From Terrimonas sp937888905 (GTDB taxonomy: Bacteria > Bacteroidota > Bacteroidia > Chitinophagales > Chitinophagaceae): a stretch of 64,000 nt of DNA. The position numbers were made by a program, and so were the translations under genes. How positions within the stretch are numbered: the first letter of the stretch is position 1; the number at the start of each line of letters is the position of its first letter. Shown here piece after piece: positions 51,419-59,473 of this stretch. The DNA is taken from positions 186,001-250,000 of the forward strand of contig CALATA010000007.1 of NCBI GenBank assembly GCA_937888905.1, read 5' to 3'. Under the pieces are notes generated by a model that was not told the DNA's origin, did not search any database, and worked only from the letters and a program-made list of their open reading frames with translations.

Positions 51419-52570
51419 TCAGTGTAGTGGCTTTACCCGGCTCAGGGTTTCGCCGAGGCTGATGATGCCCGGCTTTTTACCCTTTTCAAAGCTACCCAAA
51501 ATAGCGTCTGCCTGCAAGGCTTTTGCGCCGTTTAATGTGGCCCAGCTAAGGATATTTTCCAAGGGCAGTTCAGAAAAATGCAGGCGGATATGCCGAATCT
51601 CTTCCAGTATGCTTAATTGATGGTTGGAGGCAAGGCTGTCTGTGCCGATCACCAGCGGCACCCCGCTTTGAGCCAGCATCGGAATATCGGGCAGTGTTTG
51701 TGAGATATAAAGATTGGCGCCGGGGCAGAGACAAAAGTAAACGGGTGCGGCACGGCCTTCAAGGCAGGCCAGGTCTTCGCGGCTGGTACATACGTTGTGC
51801 ACCAGCAGCAAAGGTTGCGTTGGCGCAAAACGATCGATATAGCTGGGAAGGCTGTTTCTTCCCGATGGCTCAAAGAAGTTTGTGTTGAGTCCCATCTTTT
51901 CATAAAAACCAACCAACTCTCCGGATTTGCTGACAAACCATTCATTTTCGCCCGGGCATTCCTGGTTGTGGATCGATTGGATACTGTACGGAGCAAAATC
52001 ACGGATCAATGCCCATAGTTCGGGTGTGACCGAATAAGGCGCGTGCGGAACAATAGAGACTTGTTTTTCGGGAAAATAAGAAAGGAACTGCTCGTATACC
52101 TGCCTGGCCGCATCGAAGCGGGCAGCCGCCCCCGCGGGATTGAAACCGATGGCTTCCACGAACTGATGATAATAAACCGGGCTCTGCTGTTTTTGTTTCA
52201 GCGTATTAGCTGTATTGCAGATATCGCCAACCGCCACGATGCCGGCTTCGTACATGGACCGGTCAGCCTGGGCAATTGCCTCTTCGATTACTTCGCGAGG
52301 AAGGCTGCGCAGGTTCACCACCTGGTAGAGAAAATCGGGCAGGCCCGTATTGGGATCAATAGCGTTCTTCAGATGACTGAGTTCGAGGTGGCAATGGGCA
52401 TTGACAAAACCGGGGCAGATAAGCCCGGCAATTTGCTCCACCTCATCACCTGCGTCGGTTACGGGAACGATATTCTCGATTGTACCGTCAGCGTTGGCTA
52501 TCAGCACCTGTTGTGTGGAAATACGGTAGCCGTCGAACAACTGATCCGGCAGGAACTTTCTAAAACCCAT
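51419..52570 (-). CDS. Amidohydrolase-superfamily deaminase-like protein
   Basis: A 383-residue metal-dependent hydrolase related to chlorohydrolases, SAH deaminases and aminodeoxyfutalosine deaminases. Metal motif HCHLELSH (His59, His61), then VPHAPYSVTPEL, an HNQE segment, a late VIGTDSLASN with the metal Asp, and an LSWATLNGAKAL end. It likely deaminates a nucleoside or a cyclic compound; the substrate cannot be told. ATG 52570 matches the family start (FRKFLPDQLFDGYR); an in-frame upstream start would run into the prfA region. A TATTTTG box lies only six bases upstream of the ATG on the minus strand. Confidence 0.85.
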   Translation of the reverse strand: MGFRKFLPDQLFDGYRISTQQVLIANADGTIENIVPVTDAGDEVEQIAGLICPGFVNAHCHLELSHLKNAIDPNTGLPDFLYQVVNLRSLPREVIEEAIAQADRSMYEAGIVAVGDICNTANTLKQKQQSPVYYHQFVEAIGFNPAGAAARFDAARQVYEQFLSYFPEKQVSIVPHAPYSVTPELWALIRDFAPYSIQSIHNQECPGENEWFVSKSGELVGFYEKMGLNTNFFEPSGRNSLPSYIDRFAPTQPLLLVHNVCTSREDLACLEGRAAPVYFCLCPGANLYISQTLPDIPMLAQSGVPLVIGTDSLASNHQLSILEEIRHIRLHFSELPLENILSWATLNGAKALQADAILGSFEKGKKPGIISLGETLSRVKPLH

Positions 52571-52584
52571 GCATGCAAAATAGT

Positions 52585-52592
52585 TAACTTTG
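52585..52592 (+). promoter_or_regulatory. TAACTTTG (-7 element) before prfA
   Basis: A full TAnnTTTG match 60 bases before the prfA start, in the short divergent gap between the amidohydrolase and prfA genes. Confidence 0.5.
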
Positions 52593-52651
52593 CCGCCCGT
52601 AAGCCACGTTTTGGAGAAAAACGGGTATGCAGGCAAAAAATACCAACCGTC

Positions 52652-53719
52652 ATGTTAGATAAATTGGAGGCCATCAAAGCAAGGTTTGATCAGCTCGGCG
52701 TAGCGCTGACCAACCCGGAGATTGTGGCGAGCAATAAAAAATACGCCGAGACCAGCAAAGAATACCGCAGCCTGGAAAAGATTGTCACTGCTTACGATAA
52801 CTACCGCAAGCTGCTGGACGATATCGGCTTTTACCGTGAAGCACTCGATGGTGATGATGCCGAAATGCGCGAGCTGGCCAAGGAGGAAATGCCGGCGCTT
52901 GAGGAAAAGAAAACCATAGAAGAAGAAGCGATCCGCCAACTGCTGATCCCCAAGGATCCGCAGGACGAAAAAAATGCGATCGTCGAGATCCGTGCCGGCA
53001 CCGGCGGCGACGAAGCCAGCCTGTTTGCCGGCGACCTTTTACGGATGTACATCCGCTATTGCGAGCGCAGGGGTTATAAAACGGCCGTGCTGAGTGAAAG
53101 CGAAGGCACCGCAGGCGGATTCAAGGAAGTGCAGCTGGAAGTGACCGGCGACGATGTATACGGCACCCTGAAATTCGAAAGCGGCGTACACCGCGTGCAA
53201 CGCGTGCCGGCTACCGAAACACAGGGCCGCGTACATACTTCCGCCGCTACCGTGGCGGTAATGCCCGAGGCAGAAGAAGTTGACTTCGAACTCAATCCTG
53301 CCGATGTGAAAATGGAAACTGCACGAAGCGGCGGTGCGGGCGGACAAAACGTAAACAAAGTAGAAACCAAGGTAATGCTGACGCATATACCTACCGGTAC
53401 CGTGGTAGTTTGCCAGACCGAACGTTCACAGCTCGGCAACCGTGAAAAAGCGATGCAGATGCTGCGTACCAAATTATACGAAGAGCAGGTGCGCAAGCAG
53501 GAAGACGAGATCGCCCGCCACCGTAAGAGCCTCGTAAGTACCGGTGACCGGAGCGCCAAGATCCGTACGTATAACTATCCCCAGGGACGGGTGACTGACC
53601 ACCGTATCAATTTCACCTCCTATAACCTGGATGCTGTAATGAACGGCGATATCCAGGACTTCATTGCCGCGCTTCAGTTTGCCGAAAATTCGGAAAAACT
53701 GACGAAGCAGGGAGAATGA
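52652..53719 (+). CDS. prfA: Peptide chain release factor 1
   Basis: A 355-residue class I release factor. The peptidyl-tRNA hydrolysis motif GGQ is at Gly230-Gly231-Gln232 (SGGAGGQNVNK), and the codon-recognition tripeptide is of the PxT type (RVPATETQG), which marks RF1 (UAG/UAA) and not RF2. Length is normal. The ATG at 52652 begins MLDKLEAIKARFDQL as in the family; the frame is open for 203 codons upstream but that part is antisense to the amidohydrolase. Confidence 0.97.
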   Translation: MLDKLEAIKARFDQLGVALTNPEIVASNKKYAETSKEYRSLEKIVTAYDNYRKLLDDIGFYREALDGDDAEMRELAKEEMPALEEKKTIEEEAIRQLLIPKDPQDEKNAIVEIRAGTGGDEASLFAGDLLRMYIRYCERRGYKTAVLSESEGTAGGFKEVQLEVTGDDVYGTLKFESGVHRVQRVPATETQGRVHTSAATVAVMPEAEEVDFELNPADVKMETARSGGAGGQNVNKVETKVMLTHIPTGTVVVCQTERSQLGNREKAMQMLRTKLYEEQVRKQEDEIARHRKSLVSTGDRSAKIRTYNYPQGRVTDHRINFTSYNLDAVMNGDIQDFIAALQFAENSEKLTKQGE

Positions 53720-53776
53720 TGGGCGGCTTGCAACCGTCCTGTTTTTTGGTTACATTTATAACAGCCCTCTCAGCCA

Positions 53777-53791
53777 TCCGCCGCAGGCGGA
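53777..53791. repeat. TCCGCC-N3-GGCGGA hairpin (second copy)
   Basis: Perfect six-pair stem with a GCA loop, 40 bases before the next gene. Same palindrome as 223-237. Confidence 0.5.
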
Positions 53792-53828
53792 CAGGTACCA
53801 CTTTATTCATCCAACAAAAAAGATCATT

Positions 53829-54461
53829 ATGCTTGATCAGATTGCGCAATTAGTAAAACAGTATGGCGAAGGGGCCGTTGTCGCCAATACCGATGTTCCC
53901 GATGACCAGAATAACGCTGTAATGGCCGAAGCAACCAAAACTGTCACCAGTGGCCTGCAAAATGTCATGGCAGGTGGCGGATTGCAGAACATCCTTGATA
54001 TGTTCAAAGGAAACAGCCAGGATGGACAAGGTGGCGGTGGAATAGCCGGTTTGCTGAAGAATCCCATGGTCACGATGATGATCGGGCATTTTATCAGCAA
54101 GCTGACCACAAAATTCAACATGAGTCCCGCACAGGCCAGCAATGTGGCCAATCAGCTTATCCCAAATGTGATGAACGACATGGTTACGAAGACGGCAAGT
54201 ACGGAAAGCGCTGATTCGGCTTTTAACATCGATGACCTTGTTGGTTCATTGACAGGCGGTAAGAACTTTAATCTGCAGGGAATGCTGGAGCAGTTTACCG
54301 GTGGCGGCAATAGCAGCAATGGCGGTCAGAGTGGCGGATTTGACCTGCAGGATATTATCAGCCAGGTAACGCAAGGTGCGCAGGAAAAGAAAAGCGGAAA
54401 AGCGACCGAGGGCGGCGGCGGAGGTATTGCCGATATGATCCAGGGCTTTTTTGGCAAATAA
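53829..54461 (+). CDS. Gly/Gln-rich DUF937-like protein (function unknown)
   Basis: A 210-residue protein without signal peptide. It starts MLDQIAQLVKQYGEGAV, has Gly-rich linkers (VMAGGGLQNIL, GGGNSSNGGQSGG, EGGGGGIADMI) between predicted amphipathic helices, and a conserved-looking core KNPMVTMMIGHFISKLTTKF. The layout (helical pairs joined by poly-Gly) is like the DUF937 family, but I cannot confirm membership. No partner gene is obvious; it follows prfA in the same direction by 109 bases. Confidence 0.65.
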   Translation: MLDQIAQLVKQYGEGAVVANTDVPDDQNNAVMAEATKTVTSGLQNVMAGGGLQNILDMFKGNSQDGQGGGGIAGLLKNPMVTMMIGHFISKLTTKFNMSPAQASNVANQLIPNVMNDMVTKTASTESADSAFNIDDLVGSLTGGKNFNLQGMLEQFTGGGNSSNGGQSGGFDLQDIISQVTQGAQEKKSGKATEGGGGGIADMIQGFFGK

Positions 54462-54749
54462 AAATATGACTATTAAGAGGATACGATTAGATAGCTAAAT
54501 GCCTTCACAGATTTTTAACGAAGCGGGTGTAAACCATTTTGAAATTGGCCCGTTTTATGTATTAATAGAAAGCGAAGGCAAATAACAAAGTTCTTTACTT
54601 AGTGCAATTAGTTGTTGAACGTCGTTTTACCAAGTGGTTTACATCCATTGTAAATAACAGGTTAAGGTTTTAACGATAACTAGAAAAGTGATTTTACTAA
54701 ATCGTTTCTTTTAAACTTTCGTTAACAGCATAAGTCGCACTAATGGCAG
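54462..54749. other. AT-rich gap with inverted GTAAACCA/TGGTTTAC motifs
   Basis: Apart from a doubtful 28-codon frame there is no gene here. GTAAACCA at 54532-54539 and TGGTTTAC at 54644-54651 form an inverted pair about 110 bases apart, and a small hairpin GATTT-TACT-AAATC lies at about 54688-54702. The stretch leads up to the orphan promoter at 54750. Confidence 0.4.
54499..54585 (+). CDS. Possible 28-residue peptide gene
   Basis: A short open frame, MPSQIFNEAGVNHFEIGPFY and eight more residues, lies in the 486-base gap after the DUF937-like gene. It has no recognisable promoter or ribosome-binding site and no known family. It is listed only because the gap would otherwise be unexplained; it may be a chance frame. 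Confidence 0.15.
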   Translation: MPSQIFNEAGVNHFEIGPFYVLIESEGK

Positions 54750-54757
54750 TAAATTTG
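54750..54757 (+). promoter_or_regulatory. TAAATTTG (-7 element) of a possible small RNA
   Basis: A full TAnnTTTG match with no gene downstream on the plus strand before the terminator at 54832. No clear -33 TTTG. Confidence 0.45.
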
Positions 54758-54763
54758 CGTTAT

Positions 54764-54861
54764 AGATTTAAGTTTAGTTTTTATCTACATAAAAGCAGTC
54801 AATTTTCTCATAAGCAGTTAGTTTTGGTTGCGACCCCTGTTTCCACAGGGGTCTATTTTTT
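54764..54861 (+). ncRNA. Candidate small RNA of about 100 nt
   Basis: A full -7 element at 54750-54757 is followed, 75 bases on, by a perfect intrinsic terminator, with no start codon and no reading frame between them. The body is U/A-rich (AAGCAGT occurs twice, near 54793 and 54812) and ends in the terminator hairpin. The transcription start is placed about seven bases after the box. Whether it belongs to a known class such as 6S RNA cannot be decided by eye; it lacks SRP RNA, tmRNA and RNase P landmarks. The gene downstream is on the other strand, so it is not a leader. Confidence 0.45.
54832..54861 (+). terminator. Orphan intrinsic terminator
   Basis: Nine-pair perfect stem GACCCCTGT / ACAGGGGTC, loop TTCC, followed by TATTTTTTT. 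Confidence 0.88.
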
Positions 54862-54887
54862 TGCACCTACGCCAATAGGTCAATAAA

Positions 54888-54960
54888 AGAATAAGTCATA
54901 AGCGACCAGCATGGTCACGTTCCTTAACCATACTTAAAACTTATGACTTATAACTTATTA
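54888..54960. repeat. Inverted AAGTCATAAG repeat with nested hairpin
   Basis: ATAAGTCATAAG (54891-54902) and CTTATGACTTAT (54940-54951) are perfect 12-base inverted arms. Between them lies GACCA-GCA-TGGTC (54904-54916). The right arm overlaps the stop end of the VanZ-like gene region. It belongs to the AAGTTATAAGT repeat family. Confidence 0.65.
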
Positions 54961-55325
54961 CTGTATTGCAGCACTGCGAGCCCCACTGCCGCTCCTGCGC
55001 CATCCGCCACCATATCCCACACATCAAATGAACGGTAAGGTATCCAGTAGTGTTGCACAAATTCCATCAACACACCGTAGGTAAAACATAACAATGCAAT
55101 TAGTATAAATGTCTTTTTAGTGGAATGGCCCGATGCCACGGCCATCTTACCTATAAGGAAGGTCATAATTGCAAACATGCCGATATGCACCCACTTGTCG
55201 AAAAGAGGAATTTTGTCGAGCCAGCTGCTTTCCGGAAAAGCCGATCCGGGCATACATAGCAGTACCGTGCAGATCATCAGCCAGCCGGCGGAAGCTGCTA
55301 TCCATAAAATGCGATGTTTCGCCAT
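54948..55325 (-). CDS. VanZ-like small membrane protein
   Basis: A 125-residue protein with four predicted membrane segments (about 6-24, 44-62, 70-90 and 100-118) and the VanZ-family pattern FDKWVHIGMFAIMTFLIG and FTYGVLMEFVQHYWIPYRSFDVWDMVADGAGA. VanZ relatives are of unclear function; the name comes from teicoplanin resistance, which is not implied here. ATG 55325 is preferred; an ATG at 55352 would add nine residues. It follows gcvH on the same strand behind a terminator. Confidence 0.83.
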   Translation of the reverse strand: MAKHRILWIAASAGWLMICTVLLCMPGSAFPESSWLDKIPLFDKWVHIGMFAIMTFLIGKMAVASGHSTKKTFILIALLCFTYGVLMEFVQHYWIPYRSFDVWDMVADGAGAAVGLAVLQYSNKL

Positions 55326-55366
55326 AGTGTTGACAGGTTGAGTCTGTGGCATTTTGTCCCCTGCAT

Positions 55367-55401
55367 AAAAAAAGGTTGATCCGCATGCGGAACCAACCTT
55401 T
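55367..55401 (-). terminator. Intrinsic terminator of gcvH (minus strand)
   Basis: On the minus strand an eight-base outer stem (AAAGGTTG / CAACCTTT) with an inner TCCGC/GCGGA extension is followed by a run of seven T. Confidence 0.82.
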
Positions 55402-55422
55402 CAAGATTTTTTTAACCGTATT

Positions 55423-55800
55423 TTATCCGGTAACCGCTTCGTAGCCTGCTGCATCGAGGAGTGCATCCACATCTGCAGGATTATCCACCTTCATTTTGAT
55501 CATCCAACCTTTACCGTATGGGTCGGTATTGACCAGTTCCGGGGCATTTGCGAGTTCGGGATTGAGTTCGGTAATGGTTCCGCTCACCGGCAGGAACAGA
55601 TCGGAAACAGTCTTCACCGCTTCTACTGTACCAAATACTTCATTCGCCGACAGCGATTTTCCGATGGTCTCAACTTCTACAAACACAATGTCGCCCAACT
55701 CTTTCTGAGCAAAATCGGTGATGCCGATGGTAGCGATGTCGCCTTCCAGTTGGATCCATTCGTGGTCCTTTGTGTACCGGAGATTATCAGGATAACTCAT
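55423..55800 (-). CDS. gcvH: Glycine cleavage system H protein
   Basis: A 125-residue H protein, the lipoyl carrier that shuttles the aminomethyl group between the P, T and L proteins of glycine cleavage. The lipoylated lysine is Lys63 in GTVEAVKTVSD, with the conserved GITDFAQKELGDIVFVE before it and DPYGKGWMIK after it. Other gcv genes are not nearby. ATG 55800 gives the normal N-terminus (YTKDHEWI). On the minus strand a near-consensus CATATTTG box lies about 19 bases upstream. Confidence 0.96.
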   Translation of the reverse strand: MSYPDNLRYTKDHEWIQLEGDIATIGITDFAQKELGDIVFVEVETIGKSLSANEVFGTVEAVKTVSDLFLPVSGTITELNPELANAPELVNTDPYGKGWMIKMKVDNPADVDALLDAAGYEAVTG

Positions 55801-55952
55801 AATGAATGATTTGTACCGCAAATATGAGTAAAACGCTACTACTACGAACAGGCACCACTTATTTTTTCGCATTTTACCGGAAAAAAAATGCCGTTCATGG
55901 CAGTTTTTACACCACTTGTCGGCAATGACTTTACAGTGCTGTGACACAAAAA

Positions 55953-55960
55953 TATCTTTG
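55953..55960 (+). promoter_or_regulatory. TATCTTTG (-7 element) before the orphan TonB receptor gene
   Basis: A full TAnnTTTG match 14 bases before ATG 55975 and 20 before ATG 55981. Confidence 0.55.
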
Positions 55961-55974
55961 CGTCTTATAAAAAT

Positions 55975-58443
55975 ATGTTTATGAGAAAAGTATGGATGCT
56001 GTCCCTGATCGTCTTGCTGACTGTGGCCGCCAACGCCCAGCAGATCAGTGGTACAGTGAAGGATCAGTCAGGTAAGGGAGTAGATAAGACCACCGTCTCT
56101 TTGCTGCGCGCAAAGGACTCTTCCGTAGCTAAATTATCAGTTACAGACAACGAAGGCCGTTACAGCTTCACACAAACAGAAGCAGGCAGCTACCTCGTAA
56201 GTGTTTCGCACGTAGGGTTTATGCCTTATATCAGCCAGCCTTTCGCTTTCGACGGCACCAAAGATGTAGCAGTGCCTGCCGTGGGCCTGGTGAAAAACGA
56301 AGGCACCCTCAGCGGTGTAACCGTTGTGTCCAAAAAGCCGGTAGTTGAGGTGAAAGCCGATAAGACCATCCTCAATGTAGAGGGTACTATCAACGCCGTA
56401 GGCAACGACGCGCTCGAGTTGCTGCGCAAAGCACCCGGTGTAATGGTAGATAAAGACGATAACCTGACCATGGCCGGCAAAAACGGCGTGCAGGTATTCA
56501 TCGACGGAAAACCCAGCCCGCTGCAGGGAGCAGACCTGGCCAACTTCCTGAAAAGCCTTCAGTCTTCACAGGTAGAATCGATCGAACTCATCACCAATCC
56601 TTCAGCGAAGTATGAAGCGGCTGGTAATGCCGGTATCATCAACATCCGCCTGAAGAAAAATAAAACCTTTGGTACCAACGGATCGGTGAACGCCGGTTAC
56701 AATATCGGCACATTTGCCAAATACAATGCTGGTTTAGCATTGAACCACCGCAACAGCAAAGTGAACATCTTTGGTAACTACAACTTCAATCATGGCCTGA
56801 ACACCAGTTCCATGAAAATGTACCGCGAGCAGGCTGACTCTATTTTCAATCAGACCAACCGCGTAAAAGCATTGAATGAAGGTCACAACTTCAAAGCCGG
56901 CCTGGATTATTTCCTGAACGCAAAAAGTACCATAGGTGCCATCGTAAACGGAAATATCGGCAGCACCGATTTCAGAAGCAGCGGACCTACATTCATTTCT
57001 TATCTGCCTACCAAAGAGCTGGATCGCCTGATGCGCGCCGAGAGCCATAACGATATGAAGCGCACTAACCTGAACTTCAACCTCAACTACCGTTATGCCA
57101 TGACCGGTGGCAGCGAATTGAACGTTGATGCCGACTATGGTATCTTTAACCTGCGCAGCAACCAGTTTCAGCCCAACTATTATTTCGATGAAACCGGTAC
57201 CACTGAATTGTACCGCAACGTATACCGCATGATCGCACCCACAAACATCGATCTCTATTCGGTAAAAGTGGACTACGAAAAGAACTTCCTGAAAGGACGT
57301 TTGGGTCTCGGGGGTAAAGTCGGTTTTGTGAATACCGATAACGATTTCCGTCGTTACGATGTATTCGGCAACACCGAAGTCCTGAACAACGACCTCAGCA
57401 ACCGTTTTGAATACAAAGAGAATATCAACGCAGTTTATGCCAATTACAACCGCGGATTCAAAGGGTTCATGGTGCAGTTAGGTCTGCGTGTGGAGAATAC
57501 CGACTCCAAAGGGTATTCTACGGGCAAACAATGGAATGCGAACGAAGGCGTATACAAAGATTACGACTCAACCATTCACCGCAACTACACCGATCTGTTC
57601 CCAAGCGCAGCGATCACGTTCAATAAAAACCCGATGAGCCAATTCGGCTTCACGTACAGCCGTCGTATCGACCGTCCGGCTTACCAGGATCTGAACCCGT
57701 TCGAGTTCCGTCTGAACGACTATGCTTATATGAAAGGTAACACGCAACTGCGCCCGCAATACACCAACAGCGTAGGTTTCACACATACCTATAAGTATCG
57801 CCTGACGACAGCGCTGAACTACAGTCACGTGAAGGACATCTTCACACAGTTGCCTGACACCATCGATAATTCAAAGGCTTTCATGACCAAGAAGAACCTT
57901 GCATCGCAGGATATCGTGAGCCTCAACGTAAGCTATCCGTTCCAGTACAAATGGTACACCTTCTTTGCCAACGTGAACGCTTATTATTCTATGTACAAAG
58001 CTGACTTCGGTGGCGGCGACCGTAAAGTAAACCAAGACGTATTTGCAATGACCTATTATATGCAGAACAGCTTCAACCTCGGCAAGAGCTGGACAGCGGA
58101 AGTTTCCGGATTCTATTCATCACCCAGCATCTGGCAGGGTGTGTTCCGGAGCAAAGCGATGTATGGTATCGACGGAGGATTGCAGAAAGGATTGTTTAAA
58201 GGGAAAGGCAACCTGAAACTTTCCGTCAGCGACATTTTCCGCACGATGCGCTGGGCGGGTGAAAGCCGGTTCACCGGTACCTACGGTAACGCGAGTGGCC
58301 GCTGGGAAAGCCGTCAGTTCAAGATCAATTTCAGCTACCGCTTTGGCAACATGCAGGTGAAAGCTGCACGCCAGCGGAAGACAGGTATCGACGACGAAAG
58401 TAAACGAGCAAGTGGCGGTGGATCAACGACACCGGGACAATAA
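55975..58443 (+). CDS. Orphan TonB-dependent receptor-like outer-membrane beta-barrel protein
   Basis: An 822-residue outer-membrane protein. Signal peptide ending ANAQQ; a carboxypeptidase-regulatory-like domain (about 22-105: ISGTVKDQSGKGVDKTTVSLLR); a TonB plug with ILNVEGTINAVGNDALELLRKAPGV and VQVFIDGKPSPL, SSQVESIELITNPSAKYEAAGNAGIINI; and a C-terminal barrel of the OMP_b-brl_3 type. It differs from SusC (shorter, no SusD neighbour) and fits the family of siderophore- or metal-like and peptide receptors in this phylum. Ligand unknown. ATG 55981 is an equal alternative start. Confidence 0.88.
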   Translation: MFMRKVWMLSLIVLLTVAANAQQISGTVKDQSGKGVDKTTVSLLRAKDSSVAKLSVTDNEGRYSFTQTEAGSYLVSVSHVGFMPYISQPFAFDGTKDVAVPAVGLVKNEGTLSGVTVVSKKPVVEVKADKTILNVEGTINAVGNDALELLRKAPGVMVDKDDNLTMAGKNGVQVFIDGKPSPLQGADLANFLKSLQSSQVESIELITNPSAKYEAAGNAGIINIRLKKNKTFGTNGSVNAGYNIGTFAKYNAGLALNHRNSKVNIFGNYNFNHGLNTSSMKMYREQADSIFNQTNRVKALNEGHNFKAGLDYFLNAKSTIGAIVNGNIGSTDFRSSGPTFISYLPTKELDRLMRAESHNDMKRTNLNFNLNYRYAMTGGSELNVDADYGIFNLRSNQFQPNYYFDETGTTELYRNVYRMIAPTNIDLYSVKVDYEKNFLKGRLGLGGKVGFVNTDNDFRRYDVFGNTEVLNNDLSNRFEYKENINAVYANYNRGFKGFMVQLGLRVENTDSKGYSTGKQWNANEGVYKDYDSTIHRNYTDLFPSAAITFNKNPMSQFGFTYSRRIDRPAYQDLNPFEFRLNDYAYMKGNTQLRPQYTNSVGFTHTYKYRLTTALNYSHVKDIFTQLPDTIDNSKAFMTKKNLASQDIVSLNVSYPFQYKWYTFFANVNAYYSMYKADFGGGDRKVNQDVFAMTYYMQNSFNLGKSWTAEVSGFYSSPSIWQGVFRSKAMYGIDGGLQKGLFKGKGNLKLSVSDIFRTMRWAGESRFTGTYGNASGRWESRQFKINFSYRFGNMQVKAARQRKTGIDDESKRASGGGSTTPGQ

Positions 58444-58444
58444 T

Positions 58445-58472
58445 AAAAAAGCGGCCTTCGGGCCGCTTTTTT
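58445..58472 (+). terminator. Intrinsic terminator after the TonB receptor gene (bidirectional)
   Basis: AAAAAAGCGGCC / GGCCGCTTTTTT with a TTCG tetraloop, one of the strongest in the window. Confidence 0.9.
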
Positions 58473-58479
58473 AATGTGG

Positions 58480-58573
58480 CAATTTGAAGATTTGAAAATT
58501 TGATAATTGATGAGAGGCTAGGCTGGCTCAGAGCTTCGCTTTTCTATTTTCAAATTTTCAAATCTTCAAATTG
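58480..58573. repeat. Long inverted repeat of AATTTG type
   Basis: Perfect 22-base arms beginning CAATTTGAAGATTTGAAAAT (58480-58501, and its complement at 58552-58573) flank a 50-base spacer. It lies directly behind the terminator, as the similar pair does at 16395-16500, and ends at the 3' end of the cyclophilin gene. Confidence 0.8.
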
Positions 58574-59281
58574 TCAAATTCGTTTCCTCTTCACCAACCG
58601 CGCTTTCACAATCCTGATATCCTGTAGCGGCCTGTCGCGGTCGGCGGCTTTGCTGGTGGCCGTGGAGGCAATGCGGTCAAGGACATCTTCGCCGCGGATG
58701 AGTTGGCCAAATACGGTGTACTGCTGATCGAGATGCGGAGAACCTCCGATTGTCCTATAAACTTCACGCTGATCGGCGGGAATCACGATGTTGCGGCGGC
58801 GCTCGAGTGTATCCATGGCACCATCGGTGAACTTTTTCCCCTGCACTATATAAAACTGGCTGCCACTGCTGGCTTTTGAGGGATTTACCTGGTCACCTTC
58901 CCGCGCTGCGGCTATTACACCTTTACGGTGAAATAAAGCTGGCCTGAATTCGGCGGGAATAGTATAACCCGGACTGCCATTGCCCAGGGGCTTGCCTGCA
59001 GGCGCACCTTTGCTGTCGGGGTCGCCGGTCTGGATCATGAACTGGCTGATCACGCGGTGAAATAATACACCGTCGTAATAGCCACTTTTAACCAGCTTCA
59101 GGAAATTGTCGCGATGCAGCGGCGTGGCATCCGAAAGGCGGATGACCATAGTGCCGGAATCGGTCACCAGTTCCACATCACGTTTGTAATCTTTTTTGCG
59201 AAGCTTTACTTCGGCAGGAGATTGTGCCTGTCCCGATGCCAATGCCAGGACCAACAGCAGCAGAAAACAGATTTTTTGCAT
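58574..59281 (-). CDS. Exported cyclophilin-type peptidyl-prolyl cis-trans isomerase
   Basis: A 235-residue isomerase with a signal peptide (ending ASGQAQ). The cyclophilin core is clear: GVLFHRVISQFMIQTGDP with the catalytic Arg, then SGSQFYIVQG and YTVFGQLIRGEDVLDRIA. It should speed folding of proline-containing proteins in the periplasm. An insert (KKFTDGAMDTLERRRNIVIPADQREVY) between the core strands is seen in many Bacteroidota homologues. Its 3' end touches the AATTTG inverted repeat. Confidence 0.93.
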   Translation of the reverse strand: MQKICFLLLLVLALASGQAQSPAEVKLRKKDYKRDVELVTDSGTMVIRLSDATPLHRDNFLKLVKSGYYDGVLFHRVISQFMIQTGDPDSKGAPAGKPLGNGSPGYTIPAEFRPALFHRKGVIAAAREGDQVNPSKASSGSQFYIVQGKKFTDGAMDTLERRRNIVIPADQREVYRTIGGSPHLDQQYTVFGQLIRGEDVLDRIASTATSKAADRDRPLQDIRIVKARLVKRKRI

Positions 59282-59290
59282 ACCGCAATG

Positions 59291-59472
59291 GAGGTATTAG
59301 GTTATAAGTTTTAGGTAAACAGCCGCCCGACACTTCGGGCCGAAGCTTCGGCCCGAAGTAATAAGTTGTAAGTATAGAAGGCCATGGCTGGTTCATTGAC
59401 GATTCACGATTGACGATTGCCGATTGACGGCTGTTCATTCACCATTGACTATTCACTATTCACCGTTCACCC
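59291..59472. repeat. Composite intergenic repeat island with 28-bp perfect palindrome
   Basis: Order: AGGTTATAAGTTTTAGG array (59296-59316); linker AAACAGCC (59317-59324); a perfect 28-base palindrome whose half is ACTTCGGGCCGAAG (59332-59359); a second AAGTAATAAG array (59357-59377); then the CATTGACGATTCAC array (59393-59472), which also contains GGCTGTT (59428-59434). No gene fits here. Confidence 0.75.
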
Positions 59473-59473
59473 A

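Noticed and set aside
52043..52651. 203 open codons in front of prfA in the same frame
   Set aside because: They lie antisense to the amidohydrolase gene, and RF1 proteins start at the MLDKLEAI segment at 52652.
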